The notes under the pieces: model-generated | Told to the model about the DNA's origin: nothing | What the model saw: the letters and a program-made list of their open reading frames with translations, nothing else | The model's database searches: none | From: Ptiloglossa arizonensis | Lineage: Eukaryota; Arthropoda; Insecta; Hymenoptera; Colletidae | Reading direction: 5' to 3' | DNA length: 64,000 nucleotides | NCBI RefSeq assembly: GCF_051014685.1 | Contig: NW_027478757.1 | Span: 124,001-188,000, forward strand | Shown: positions 49,801-62,642 of the stretch, one piece after another | Layout: the number at the start of each line of letters is the position of its first letter | Numbering within the stretch: position 1 is the first letter of the stretch | Made by a program: the position numbers and the translations under genes

Positions 49801-52800
49801 ATCCGCAAAATTTCTGTTGCATCTGAAAGTAGAAACTCGCCCGATTACAACACTATGCGTACTTTTCCCCTAGGCCGTTCTAGTTATTCGTTTCGAGCAT
49901 CAGAACTGCGAAAATTTTGAGTTTCTCATGCATTTCTTACCTCCAAACTGCCATATCTCGCGAACGGAATGACCAATCCGCAAAATTTCTGTTGCATCTG
50001 AAAGTAGAAACTCGCCCGATTACAACGGTGTGCGTACTTTTCCCCTAGGCCGTTCTAGTTATTCGTTTCGAGCATCAGAACTGCGAAAATATTGAGTTTC
50101 TCAAGCGCTTCTTACATCCAAACTGCCATATCTCGCGAACGGATTTACCAATCCGCAAAATATCTGTTGCATCTGAAAGTAGAAACTCGCCCGATTACAA
50201 CTGTATGCGTACTTTTCCCCTAGCCCGTTCTAGTTATTCGTTTCGAGCAACAGAACTGCGAAAATTTTGAGTTTCTCAAGCGTTTCTTACTTCCAAACTG
50301 CCATATCTCGCGAACGGATTAACCAATCCGCACAATTTCTGTTGCATCTGAAAGTAGAAACTCGCCCGATTACAACACTATGCGTACTTTTCCCCTAGGC
50401 CGTTCTAGTTATTCGTTTCGAGCATCAGAACTGCGAAAATTTTGAGTTTCTCAAGCGTTTCTTACTTCCAAACTGCCATATCTCGCGAACGGATTGACCA
50501 ATCCGCAAAATTTCTGTTGCATCTGAAAGTAGAAACTCGCCCGATTACAACGGTATGCGTACTTTTCCCCTAGGCCGTTCTAGTTATTCGTTTCGAGCAT
50601 CAGAACTGTGAAAATTTTGAGTTTCTCAAGCGTTTCTTACATCCAAACTGCCATATCTCGCGAACGGATTTACCAATCCGCAAAATTTCTGTTGCATCTG
50701 AAAGTAGAAACTCGCCCGATTACAACTGTATGCGTACTTTTCCCCTAGCCCGTTCTAGTTATTCGTTTCGAGCAACAGAACTGCGAAAATTTTGAGTTTC
50801 TCAAGCGTTCCTTACCTCCAAACTGCCATATCTCGCGAACGGATTGACCAATCCGCAAAATTTCTGTTGCATCTGAAAGTAGAAACTCGCCCGATTACAA
50901 CACTATGCATACTTTTCCCCTAGGCCGCCCTAGTTATTCGTTTCGAGCATCAGAACTGCAAAAATTTTGAGTTTCTCAAGCGTTTCTTACTTCCAAACTG
51001 CCATATCTCGCGAACGGATTGACCAATCCGCAAAATTTCTGTTGCATCTGAAAGTAGAAACTCGCCCGATTACAACGGTGTGCGTACTTTTCCCCTAGGC
51101 CGTTCTAGTTATTCGTTTCGAGCATCAGAACTGTGAAAATTTTGAGTTTCTCAAGCGTTTCTTACTTCCAAACTGCCATATCTCGCGAACGGATTGACCA
51201 ATCCGCAAAATTTCTGTTGCATCTGAAAGTAGAAACTCGCCCGATTACAACACTATGCGTACTTTTCCCCTAGGCCGTTCTAGTTATTCGTTTCGAGCAT
51301 CAGAACTGCGAAAATTTTGAGTTTCTCAAGCGTTTCTTACCTCCAAACTGCCATATCTCGCGAACGGATTGACCAATCCGCAAAATTTCTGTTGCATCTG
51401 AAAGTAGAAACTCGCCCGATTACAACGGTGTGCCTACTTTTCCCCTAGGCTGTTCTAGTTATTCGTTTCGAGCATCAGAACTGCGAAAATTTTGAGTTTC
51501 TCGAGCGTTTCTTACCTCCAAACTGCCATATCTCGCGAACGGATTGACCAATCCGCAAAATTTCTGTTGCATCTGAAAGTAGAAACTCGCCCGATTACAA
51601 CACTATGCGCACCTTTCCCCTAGGCCGTTCTAGTTATTCGTTTCGAGCTTCAGAACTGCGAAAATTTTGAGTTTTTCAAGCGTTTCTTACCTCCAAACTG
51701 CCATATCTCGCGAACGGATTGACCAATCCGCAAAATTTCTGTTGCATCTGAAGGTAGAAACTCGCCCGATTATAACGGTATGCGTACTTTTCCCCTAGGC
51801 CGTTCTAGTTATTCGTTTCGAGCATCAGAACTGCGAAAATTTTGAGTTTCTCAAGCGTTTCTCACGTACAAACTGCCACATCTCGCGAACGGATTGTCCA
51901 ATCCGCAAAATTTCTGATGCATCTGAAAGTAGAAACTCGCCCGATTACAACGGTGTGCGTACTTTTCCCCTAGCCCATTCTAGATATTCGTTTCGAGCAA
52001 CAGAACTGCGAAAATTTTGAGTTTCCCAAGCGTTGCTTACCTCCAAACTGCCATATGTCGCGAACGGATTGACCAATCCGCAAAATTTCTGTTGCATCTG
52101 AAAGTAGAAACTCGCCCGATTACAACACTATGCGCACTTTTCCCCTAGGCCGTTCTAGTTATTCGTTTCGAGCATCAGAACTGCGAAAATTTTGAGTTTC
52201 TCAAGCGTTTCTTACCTCCAAACTGCCATATCTCGCGAACGGATTGACCAATCCGCAAAATTTCTGTTGCATCTGAAGGTAGAAACTCGCCCGATTATAA
52301 CGGTATGCGTACTTTTCCCCTAGGCCGTTCTAGTTATTCGTTTCGAGCATCAGAACTGCGAAAATTTTGAGTTTCTCAAGCGTTTCTCACGTACAAACTG
52401 CCACATCTCGCGAACGGATTGTCCAATCCGCAAAATTTCTGATGCATCTGAAAGTAGAAACTCGCCCGATTACAACGGTATGCGTACTTTTCCCCTAGGC
52501 CGCAGTAGTTATTCGTTTCGAGCATCAGAACTGCAAAAATTTTGTGTTTCTCAAGCGTTTCTTACTTCCAAACTGCCATATCTCGCGAACGGATTGACCA
52601 ATCCGCAAAATTTCTGTTGCATCTGAAAGTAGAAACTCGCCCGATTACAACACTATGCGTACTTTTCCCTAGGCCGTTCTAGTTATTCGTTTCGAGCATC
52701 AGAACTGCGAAAATTTTGAGTTTCTCAAGCGTTTCTTACCTCCAAACTGCCATATCTCGCGAACGGAATGACCAATCCGCAAAATTTCTGTTGCATCTGA

Positions 52801-54068
52801 AAGCAGAAACTCGCCCGATTACAACGGTGTGCGTACTTTTCCCCTAGGCCGTTCTAGTTATTCGTTTCGAGCATCAGAACTGCGAAAATTTTGAGTTTCT
52901 CAAGCGTTTCTTACATCCAAACTGCCATATCTCGCGAACGGATTTACCAATCCGCAAAATTTCTGTTGCATCTAAAAGTAGAAACTCGCCCGATTACAAC
53001 TGTATGCGTACTTTTCCCCTAGCCCGTTCTAGTTATTCGTTTCGAGCATCAGAACTGTGAAAATTTTGAGTTTCTCAAGCGTTTCTTACATCCAAACTGC
53101 CATATCTCGCGAACGGATTTACCAATCCGCAAAATTTCTGTTGCATCTGAAAGTAGAAACTCGCCCGATTACAACTGTATGCGTACTTTTCCCCTAGGCC
53201 GTTCTAGTTATTCGTTTCGAGCATCAGAACTGCAAAAATTTTGAGTTTCTCAAGCGTTTCTTACTTCCAAACTGCCATATCTCGCGAACGGATTGACCAA
53301 TCCGCAAAATTTCTGTTGCATCTGAAAGTAGAAACTCGCCCGATTACAACGGTATGCGTACTTTTCCCCCAGGCCGTCCTAGTTATTCGTTTCGAGCATC
53401 AGAACTGTGAATATTTTGAGTTTCTCAAGCGTTTCTTACCTCCAAACTGCCATATCTCGCGAACGGATTGACCAATCCGCAAAATTTCTGTTGCATCTGA
53501 AAGTAGAAACGCGCCCGATTACAACGGTGTGCGTACTTTTCCTCTAGGCCGTTCTAGTTATTCGTTTCGAGCATCAGAACTGCGAATATTTTGAGTTTCT
53601 CAAGCGTTTCTTACTTCCAAACTGCCATATCTCGCGAACGGATTGACCAATCCGCAAAATTTCTGTTGCATCTGAAAGTAGAAACTCGCCCGATTACAAC
53701 GGTATGCGTACTTTTCCCCTAGGCCGTTCTAGTTATTCGTTTCGAGCATCAGAACTGTGAAAATTTTGAGTTTCTCAAGCGTTTCTTACATCCAAACTGC
53801 CATATCTCGCGAACGGATTTACCAATCCGCAAAATTTCTGTTGCATCTGAAAGTAGAAACTCGCCCGATTACAACTGTATGCGTACTTTTCCCCTAGCCC
53901 GTTCTAGTTATTCGTTTCGAGCAACAGAACTGCGAAAATTTTGAGTTTCTCAAGCGTGTCTTACTTCCAAACTGCCATATCTCGCGAACGGATTAACCAA
54001 TCCGCACAATTTCTGTTGCATCTGAAAGTAGAAACTCGCCCGATTACAACACTATGCGTACTTTTCCC
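46720..54068 (+). repeat. 41-monomer mega-repeat M, copy 2 (7,349 bp)
   Basis: This is a near-identical copy of 39,545-46,719, with one extra monomer (53,544-53,718, marked by gcgaatatt with ttacttcc) near its right end and a one-C loss at 52,669. About a dozen point differences from copy 1 were noticed by eye, for example tttcctctagg near 48,293, gcgttcctt near 50,810 and gtttttcaag near 51,675. The two copies are thus well above 99% identical and the duplication is recent. The 79-codon open frames at 42,383 and 49,558 are the same stretch in the two copies. Confidence 0.92.
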
Positions 54069-54418
54069 CTAGGCCGTTCTAGTTATTCGTTTCGAGCATC
54101 AGAACTGCGAAAATTTTGAGTTTCTCAAGCGTTTCTTACTTCCAAACTGCCATATCTCGCGAACGGATTGACCAATCCGCAAAATTTCTGTTGCATCTGA
54201 AAGTAGAAACTCGCCCGATTACAACGGTATGCGTACTTTTCCCCTAGGCCGTTCTAGTTATTCGTTTCGAGCATCAGAACTGTGAAAATTTTGAGTTTCT
54301 CAAGCGTTTCTTACATCCAAACTGCCATATCTCGCGAACGGATTTACCAATCCGCAAAATTTCTGTTGCATCTGAAAGTAGAAACTCGCCCGATTACAAC
54401 TGTATGCGTACTTTTCCC
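54069..54418 (+). repeat. Two monomers joining mega-repeat copies
   Basis: The monomers at 54,069 (ctgcg, ttacttcc, cggtatg) and 54,244 (ctgtg, ttacatcc, cggattta, ctgtatg) repeat a common two-monomer order, also seen at 43,220-43,569 and 50,395-50,744. They link copy 2 to the partial third copy. Confidence 0.6.
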
Positions 54419-57392
54419 CTAGGCCGTTCTAGTTATTCGTTTCGAGCATCAGAACTGCAAAAATTTTGAGTTTCTCAAGCGTTTCTTACTTCCAAACTGC
54501 CATATCTCGCGAACGGATTGACCAATCCGCAAAATTTCTGTTGCATCTGAAAGTAGAAACTCGCCCGATTACAACGGTATGCGTACTTTTCCCCTAGGCC
54601 GTCCTAGTTATTCGTTTCGAGCATCAGAACTGTGAATATTTTGAGTTTCTCAAGCGTTTCTTACCTCCAAACTGCCATATCTCGCGAACGGATTGACCAA
54701 TCCCCAAAATTTCTGTTGCATCTGAAAGTAGAAACTCGCCCGATTACAACACTATGCGTACTCTTCCCCTAGGCCGTTCTAGTTATGCTTGTCGAGCATC
54801 AGAACTGCGAAAATTTTGAGTTTCTCAAGCGTTTCTTACTTCCAAACTGCCATATCTCGCGAACGGATTGACCAATCCGCAAAATTTCTGTTGCATCTGA
54901 AAGTAGAAACTCGCCCGATTACAGCACTATGCGTACTTTTCCCCTAGGCCGTTCTAGTTATTCGTTTCGAGCATCAGAACTGCGAAAATTTTGAGTTTCT
55001 CAAGCGTTTCTTACATCCAAACTGCCATATCTCGCGAACGGATTTACCAATCCGCAAAATTTCTGTTGCATCTGAAAGTAGAAACTCGCCCGATTACAAC
55101 TGTATGCATACTTTTCCCCTAGCCCGTTCTAGTTATTCGTTTCGAGCAACAGAACTGCGAAAATTTTGAGTTTCTCAAGCGTTTCTTACTTCCAAACTGC
55201 CATATCTCGCGAACGGATTAACCAATCCGCACAATTTCAGTTGCATCTGAAAGTAGAAACTCGCCCGATTACAACACTATGCGTACTTTTCCCCTAGGCC
55301 GTTCTAGTTATTCGTTTCGAGCATCAGAACTGCGAAAATTTGAGTTTCTCAAGCGTTTCTTACTTCCAAACTGCCATATCTCGCGAACGGATTGACCAAT
55401 CCGCAAAATTTCTGTTGCATCTGAAAGTAGAAACTCGCCCGATTACAACGGTATGCGTACTTTTCCCCTAGGCCGTTCTAGTTATTCGTTTCGAGCATCA
55501 GAACTGTGAAAATTTTGAGTTTCTCAAGCGTTTCTTACATCCAAACTGCCATATCTCGCGAACGGATTTACCAATCCGCAAAATTTCTGTTGCATCTGAA
55601 AGTAGAAACTCGCCCGATTACAACTGTATGCGTGCTTTTCCCCTAGCCCGTTCTAGTTATTCGTTTCGAGCAACAGAACTGCGAAAATTTTGAGTTTCTC
55701 AAGCGTTTCTTACCTCCAAACTGCCATATCTCGCGAACGGATTGAACAATCCGCAAAATTTCTGTTGCATCTGAAAGTAGAAACTCGCCCGATTATAACA
55801 CTATGCATACTTTTCCCCTAGGCCGCCCTAGTTATTCGTTTCGAGCATCAGAACTGCAAAAATTTTGAGTTTCTCAAGCGTTTCTTACTTCCAAACTGCC
55901 ATATCTCGCGAACGGATTGACCAATCCGCAAAATTTCTGTTGCATCTGAAAGTAGAAACTCGCCCGATTACAACGGTGTGCGTACTTTTCCCCTAGGCCG
56001 TTCTAGTTATTCGTTTCGAGCATCAGAACTGTGAAAATTTTGAGTTTCTCAAGCGTTTCTTACTTCCAAACTGCCATATCTCGCGAACGGATTGACCAAT
56101 CCGCAAAATTTCTGTTGCATCTGAAAGTAGAAACTCGCCCGATTACAACACTATGCGTACTTTTCCCCTAGGCCGTTCTAGTTATTCGTTTCGAGCATCA
56201 GAACTGCGAAAATTTTGAGTTTCTCAAGCGTTTCTTACCTCCAAACTGCCATATCTCGCGAACGGATTGACCAATCCGCAAAATTTCTGTTGCATCTGAA
56301 AGTAGAAACTCGCCCGATTACAACGGTGTGCGTACTTTTCCCCTAGGCTGTTCTAGTTATTCGTTTCGAGCATCAGAACTGCGAAAATTTTGAGTTTCTC
56401 GAGCGTTTCTTACCTCCAAACTGCCATATCTCGCGAACGGATTGACCAATCCGCAAAATTTCTGTTGCATCTGAAAGTAGAAACTCGCCCGATTACAACA
56501 CTATGCGCACCTTTCCCCTAGGCCGTTCGAGTTATTCGTTTCGAGCATCAGAACTGCGAAAATTTTGAGTTTCTCAAGCGTTTCTTACCTCCAAACTGCC
56601 ATATCTCGCGAACGGATTGACCAATCCGCAAAATTTCTGTTGCATCTGAAGGTAGAAACTCGCCCGATTATAACGGTATGCGTACTTTTCCCCTAGGCCG
56701 TTCTAGTTATTCGTTTCGAGCATCAGAACTGCGAAAATTTTGAGTTTCTCAAGCGTTTCTCACGTACAAACTGCCACATCTCGCGAACGGATTGTCCAAT
56801 CCGCAAAATTTCTGATGCATCTGAAAGTAGAAACTCGCCCGATTACAACGGTGTGCGTACTTTTCCCCTAGACCGTTCTTGTTATTCGTTTCGAGCATCA
56901 GAACCGCGAAAATTTTGAGTTTCTCAAGCGTTTCTTACCTCCAAACTGCCATATCTCGCGAACGGTTTGACCAATCCGCAAAATTTCTGTTGCATCTGAA
57001 AGTAGAAACTCGCCCGATTACAACGGTATGCGTACTTTTCCCCTAGGCCGTTCTAGTTATTCGTTTCGAGCATCAGAAATGCGAAAATTTTGAGTTTCTC
57101 AAGCGTTTCTTACCTCCAAACTGCCATATCTCGCGAACGGATTGACCAATCCGCAAAATTTCTGTTGCATCTGAAAGTAGAAACTCGCCCGATTACAACG
57201 GTATGCGTACTTTTCCCCTAGCCCGTTCTAGATATTCGTTTCGAGCAACAGAACTGCGAAAATTTTGAGTTTCCCAAGCGTTGCTTACCTCCAAACTGCC
57301 ATATGTCGCGAACGGATTGACCAATCCGCAAAATTTCTGTTGCATCTGAAAGTAGAAACTCGCCCGATTACAACACTATGCGCACTTTTCCC
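54419..57392 (+). repeat. 41-monomer mega-repeat M, partial third copy
   Basis: The monomers from 54,419 follow the order of 42,170-44,794: gcaaaaa; ggccgtcc with gtgaatatt; tatgcttgtcg; then cggattta; ctagccc with cggattaacc; ctgcg; ctgtg; ctagccc with cactatgcat; gccgcc; ctgtg; ctgcg; ggctgt with ctcgagcg; gaaggtag with tataac; and ctcacgtac. The monomer matching 42,695 (ctcatgcattt) is missing. Two others (56,868 and 57,043) are inserted before the agatattc monomer at 57,218, which matches 44,795. Point differences from M copies 1 and 2 are more frequent than between those two, so this copy is older. Confidence 0.8.
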
Positions 57393-60192
57393 CTAGGCCG
57401 TTCTAGTTATTCGTTTCGAGCATCAGAACTGCGAAAATTTTGAGTTTCTCAAGCGTTTCTTACCTCCAAACTGCCATATCTCGCGAACGGATTGACCAAT
57501 CCGCAAAATTTCTGTTGCATCTGAAAGTAGAAACTCGCCCGATTACAACGGTATGCGTACTTTTCCCCTAGCCCGTTCTAGTTATTCGTTTCGAGCAACA
57601 GAACTGCGAAAATTTTGAGTTTCTCAAGCGTTTCTTACTTCCAAACTGCCATATCTCGCGAACGGATTGACCAATTCGCACAATTTCTGTTGCATCTGAA
57701 AGTAGAAACTCGCCCGATTACAACACTGTTCGTACTTTTCCCCTAGGCCGTTCTAGTTATTCGTTTCGAGCATCAGAACTGCGAAAATTTTGAGTTTCTC
57801 AGGCGTTTCTTACCTCCAAACTGCCATATCTCGCGAACGGATTGACCAATCCGCAAAATTTCTGTTGCATCTGAAAGTAGAAACTCGCCCGATTACAACA
57901 CTATGCGTACTTTTCCCCTAGGCCGCCCTAGTTATTCGTTTCGAGCATCAGAACTGCAAAAATTTTGAGTTTCTCAAGCGTTTCTTACTTCCAAACTGCC
58001 ATATCTCGCGAACGGATTGACCAATCCGCAAAATTTCTGTTGCATCTGAAAGTAGAAACTCGCCCGATTACAACACTATGCGTACTTTTCCCCTAGGCCG
58101 CCCTAGTTATTCGTTTCGAGCATCAGAACTGCAAAAATTTTGAGTTTCTCAAGCGTTTCTTACTTCCAAACTGCCATATCTCGCGAACGGATTGACCAAT
58201 CCGCAAAATTTCTGTTGCATCTGAAAGTAGAAACTCGCCCGATTACAACACTATGCGTACTTTTCCCCTAGGCCGTTCTAGTTATTCGTTTCGAGCAACA
58301 GAACTGCGAAAATTTTGAGTTTCTCAAGCGTTTCTTACTTCCAAACTGCCATATCTCGCGAACGGATTGACCAATCCGCACAATTTCTGTTGCACCTGAA
58401 AGTAGAAACTCGCCCGATTACAACACTATGCGTACTTTTCCCCTAGGCCGTTCTAGTTATTCGTTTCGAGCATCAGAACTGCGAAAATTTTGAGTTTCTC
58501 AAGCGTTTCTTACTTCCAAACTGCCATGTCTCGCGAACGGATTGACCCATCCGCAAAATTTCTGTTGCATCTGAAAGTAGAAACTCGCCCGATTACGACG
58601 GTATGCGTACTTTTCCCCTAGGCCGTTCTAGTTATTCGTTTCGAGCATCAGAACTGTGAAAATTTTGAGTTTCTCAAGCGTTTCTTACATCCAAACTGCC
58701 ATATCTCGCGAACGGATTTACCAATCCGCAAAATTTCTGTTGCATCTGAAAGTAGAAACTCGCCCGATTACAACGGTATGCGTACTTTTCCCCTAGGCCG
58801 TTCTAGTTATTCGTTTCGAGCATCAGAACTGTGAAAATTTTGAGTTTCTCAAGCGTTTCTTACTTCCAAACTGCCATATCTCGCGAACGGATTGACCAAT
58901 CCGCAAAATTTCTGTTGCATCTGAAAGTAGAAACTCGCCCGATTACAACACTATGCGTACTTTTCCCCTAGGCCGTTCTAGTTATTCGTTTCGAGCATCA
59001 GAACTGCGAAAATTTTGAGTTTCTCAAGCGTTTCTTACCTCCAAACTGCCATATCTCGCGAACGGATTGACCAATCCTCAAAATTTCTGTTGCATCTGAA
59101 AGTAGAAACTCGCCCGATTACAACGGTGTGCGTACTTTTCCCCTAGGCTGTTCTAGTTATTCGTTTCGAGCATCAGAACAGCGAAAATTTTGAGTTTCTC
59201 GAGCGTTTCTTACCTCCAAACTGCCATATCTCGCGAACGGATTGACCAATCCGCAAAATTTCTGTTGCATCTGAAAGTAGAAACTCGCCCGATTACAACA
59301 CTATGCGCACTTTTCCCCTAGGCCGTTCTAGTTATTCGTTTCGAGCATCAGAACTGCGAAAATTTTGAGTTTCTCAAGCGTTTCTTACCTCCAAACTGCC
59401 ATATCTCGCGAACGGATTGACCAATCCGCAAAATTTCTGTTGCATCTGAAAGTAGAAACTCGCCCGATTACAACGGTATGCGTGCTTTTCCCCTAGGCCG
59501 TTCTAGTTATTCGTTTCGAGCATCAGAAATGCGAAAATTTTGAGTTTCTCAAGCGTTTCTTACCTCCAAACTGCCATATCTCGCGAACGGATTGACCAAT
59601 CCGCAAAATTTCTGTTGCATCTGAAAGTAGAAACTCGCCCGATTACAACACTATGCGCACTTTTCCCCTAGGCCGTTTTAGTTATTCGTTTCGAGCATCA
59701 GAACTGCGAAAATTTTGAGTTTCTCAAGCGTTTCTTACCTCCAAACTGCCATATCTCGCGAACGGATTGACCAATCCGCAAAATTTCTGTTGCATCTGAA
59801 GGTAGAAACTCGCCCGATTATAACGGTATGCGTACTTTTCCCCTAGGCCGTTCTAGTTATTCGTTTCGAGCATCAGAACCGCGAAAATTTTGAGTTTCTC
59901 AAGCGTTTCTCACGTACAAACTGCCACATCTCGCGAACGGATTGTCCAATCCGCAAAATTTCTGATGCATCTGAAAGTAGAAACTCGCCCGATTACAACG
60001 GTATGCGTACTTTTCCCCTAGGCCGCCCTAGTTATTCGTTTCGAGCATCAGAACTGCAAAAATTTTGAGTTTCTCAAGCGTTTCTTACTTCCAAACTGCC
60101 ATATGTCGCGAACGGATTGACCAATCCGCAAAATTTCTGTTGCATCTGAAAGTAGAAACTCGCCCGATTACAACGGTATGCGTACTTTTCCC
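57393..60192 (+). repeat. Mixed monomers, including a short ctcaggcg segment
   Basis: After a ctgcg monomer (57,393), a ctagccc/cactgttcg monomer (57,568) leads into a ctcaggcg monomer (57,743) and two gccgcc monomers, repeating the entry order of the 18,725 and 36,920 series but stopping there. From 58,443 a run marked by ccatgtctc, gacccatcc, tacgacgg, aatcctcaa and ggctgt/ctcgagcg follows, and returns at 62,643. The monomers at 59,493 (agaaatgcg) and 57,043 share a rare marker. Confidence 0.7.
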
Positions 60193-61942
60193 CTAGGCCG
60201 TCCTAGTTATTCGTTTCGAGCATCAGAACTGTGAATATTTTGAGTTTCTCAAGCGTTTCTTACCTCCAAACTGCCATATCTCGCGAACGGATTGACCAAT
60301 CCGCAAAATTTCTGTTGCATCTGAAAGTAGAAACTCGCCCGATTACAACACTATGTGTACTTTTCTCCTAGGCCGTTCTAGTTATGCTTGTCGAGCATCA
60401 GAACTGCGAAAATTTTGAGTTTCTCGAGCGTTTCTTACCTCCAAACTGCCATATCTCGCGAACGGATTGACCAATCCGCAAAATTTCTGTTGCATCTGAA
60501 AGTAGAAATTCGCCCGATTACAACTGTATGCGTACTTTTCCCCTAGCCCGTTCTAGTTATTCGTTTCGAGCAACAGAACTGCGAGAATTTTGAGTTTCTC
60601 AAGCGTTGCTTACCTCCAAACTGCCATATCGCGCGAACGGATTGACCAATCCGCAAAATTTCTGTTGCATCTGAAAGTAGAAACTCGCCCGATTACAACG
60701 GTATGCGCACTTTTCCCCTAGGCCGTTCTACTTATTCGTTTCGAGCAGCAGAACTGCGAAAATTTTGAGTTTCTCAAGCGTTTCTTACTTCCAAACTGCT
60801 ATATCTCGCGAACGGATTGACCAATCCGCAAAATTTCTGTTGCATCTGAAGGTAGAAACTCGCCCGATTACAACGGTATGCGTACTTTTCCCCTAGGCCG
60901 TTCTAGTTATTCGTTTCGAGCATCAGAACTGCGAAAATTTTGAGTTTCTCAAGCGTTTCTCACCTACAAACTGCCACATCTCGCGAACGGATTGTCCAAT
61001 CCGCAAAATTTCTGATGCATCTGAAAGTAGAAACTCGCCCGATTACAACTGTATGCGTACTTTTCCCCTAGCCCGTTGTAGTTATTCGTTTCGAGCAACA
61101 GAACTGCGAAAATTTTGAGTTTCTCAAGCGTTTCTCACCTACAAACTGCCACATCTCGCGAACGGATTGACCAATCCGCAAAATTTCTGTTGCATCTGAA
61201 AGTAGAAACTCGCCCGATTACAACGGTGTGCGTACTTTTCCCCTAGGCCGTTCTAGTTGTGCTTGTCGAGCATCAGAACTGCGAAAATTTTGAGTTACTC
61301 GAGCGTTTCTTACCTCCAAACTGCCATATCTCGCGAACGGATTCACCAATCCGCAAAATTTCTGTTGCATCTGAAAGTAGAAACTCGCCCGAATACAACG
61401 GTGTGCGTACTTTTCCCCTAGGCCGTTCTTGTTATTCGTTTCGAGCATCAGAACCGCGAAAATTTTGAGTTTCTCAAGCGTTTCTTACCTCCAAACTGCC
61501 ATATCTCGCGAACGGTTTGACCAATCCGCAAAATTTCTGTTGCATCTGAAAGTAGAAGTTCGCCCGATTACAACTGTATGCGTACTTTTCTCCTAGCCCG
61601 TTCTAGTTATTCGTTTCGAGCAACAGAACTGCGAAAATTTTGAGTTTCTCAAGCGTTGCTTACCTCCAAACTGCCATATCTCGCGAACGGATTGACCAAT
61701 CCGCAAAATTTCTGTTGCATCTGAAAGTAGAAACTCGCCCCATTACAACGGTGTGCGTACTTTTCCCCTAGGCCGTTATTGTTATTCGTTTCGAGCATCA
61801 GAACCGCGAAAATTTTGAGTTTCTCAAGCGTTTCTTACCTCCAAACTGCCATATCTCGCGAACGGTTTGACCAATCAGCAAAATTTCTGTTGCATCTGAA
61901 AGTAGAAACTCGCCCGATTACAACGGTATGCGTACTTTTCCC
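60193..61942 (+). repeat. Diverse monomers near the right side
   Basis: This stretch has a higher density of private changes than the rest: ctatgtgtac and ttctcctagg (about 60,352-60,370), gcgagaatt (about 60,582), ctacttattc and gcagcaga (60,718), ccgttgtag (61,068), tagttgtgcttg (61,243), aatacaac (about 61,392), gaagttcg (about 61,557) and aatcagc (about 61,875). Monomers 60,543-61,067 resemble the end of block B (14,025-14,524 and 28,724-29,223) but lack its one-base deletion. Three cttg/accgcg-type monomers lie at 61,418 and 61,768, with a related one at 56,868. Overlapping open frames on both strands at 61,218-61,468 are chance products. Confidence 0.7.
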
Positions 61943-62642
61943 CTAGGCCGCTCTAGTTATTCGTTTCGAGCATCAGAACTGCGAAAATTTTGAGTTTCTC
62001 AAGCGTTTCTTACCTCCAAACTGCCATATCTCGCGAACGGATTGACCAATCCGCAAAATTTCTGTTGCATCTGAAAGTAGAAACTCGCCCGATTACGACG
62101 GTATGCGTACTTTTCCCCTAGGCCGTTCTAGTTATTCGTTTCGAGCATCAGAACTGCGAAAATTTTGAGTTTCTCAAGCGTTTCTTACCTCCAAACTGCC
62201 ATATCTCGCGAACGGATTGACCAATCCGCAAAATTTCTGTTGCATCTGAAAGTAGAAACTCGCCCGATTACGACAGTATGCGTACTTTTCCCCTAGGCCG
62301 TTCTAGTTATTCGTTTCGAGCATCAGAACTGCGAAAATTTTGAGTTTCTCAAGCGTTTCTTACCTCCAAACTGCCATATCTCGCGAACGGATTGACCAAT
62401 CCGCAAAATTTCTGTTGCATCTGAAAGTAGAAACTCGCCCGATTACGACAGTATGCGTACTTTTCCCCTAGGCCGTTCTAGTTATTCGTTTCGAGCATCA
62501 GAACTGCGAAAATTTTGAGTTTCTCAAGCGTTTCTTACCTCCAAACTGCCATATCTCGCGAACGGATTGACCAATCCGCACAATTTCTGTTGCATCTGAA
62601 AGTAGAAACTCGCCCGATTACAACACTATGCGTACTTTTCCC
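61943..62642 (+). repeat. Run of nearly identical adjacent monomers
   Basis: The monomers at 61,943, 62,118 and 62,293 are all ctgcg, ttacctcc, cggattg, with the rare tacgac (gg or ag) tail, and differ at only two or so bases. The fourth, at 62,468, is the same up to the dyad, but changes to cacaatt and cactatg. This is the clearest case in the window of repeated single-monomer amplification. Confidence 0.8.

Noticed and set aside
61218..61468. Overlapping open frames on both strands
   Set aside because: Both are read from the same two divergent monomers. Their overlap on opposite strands, and their absence from other monomers, mark them as chance.
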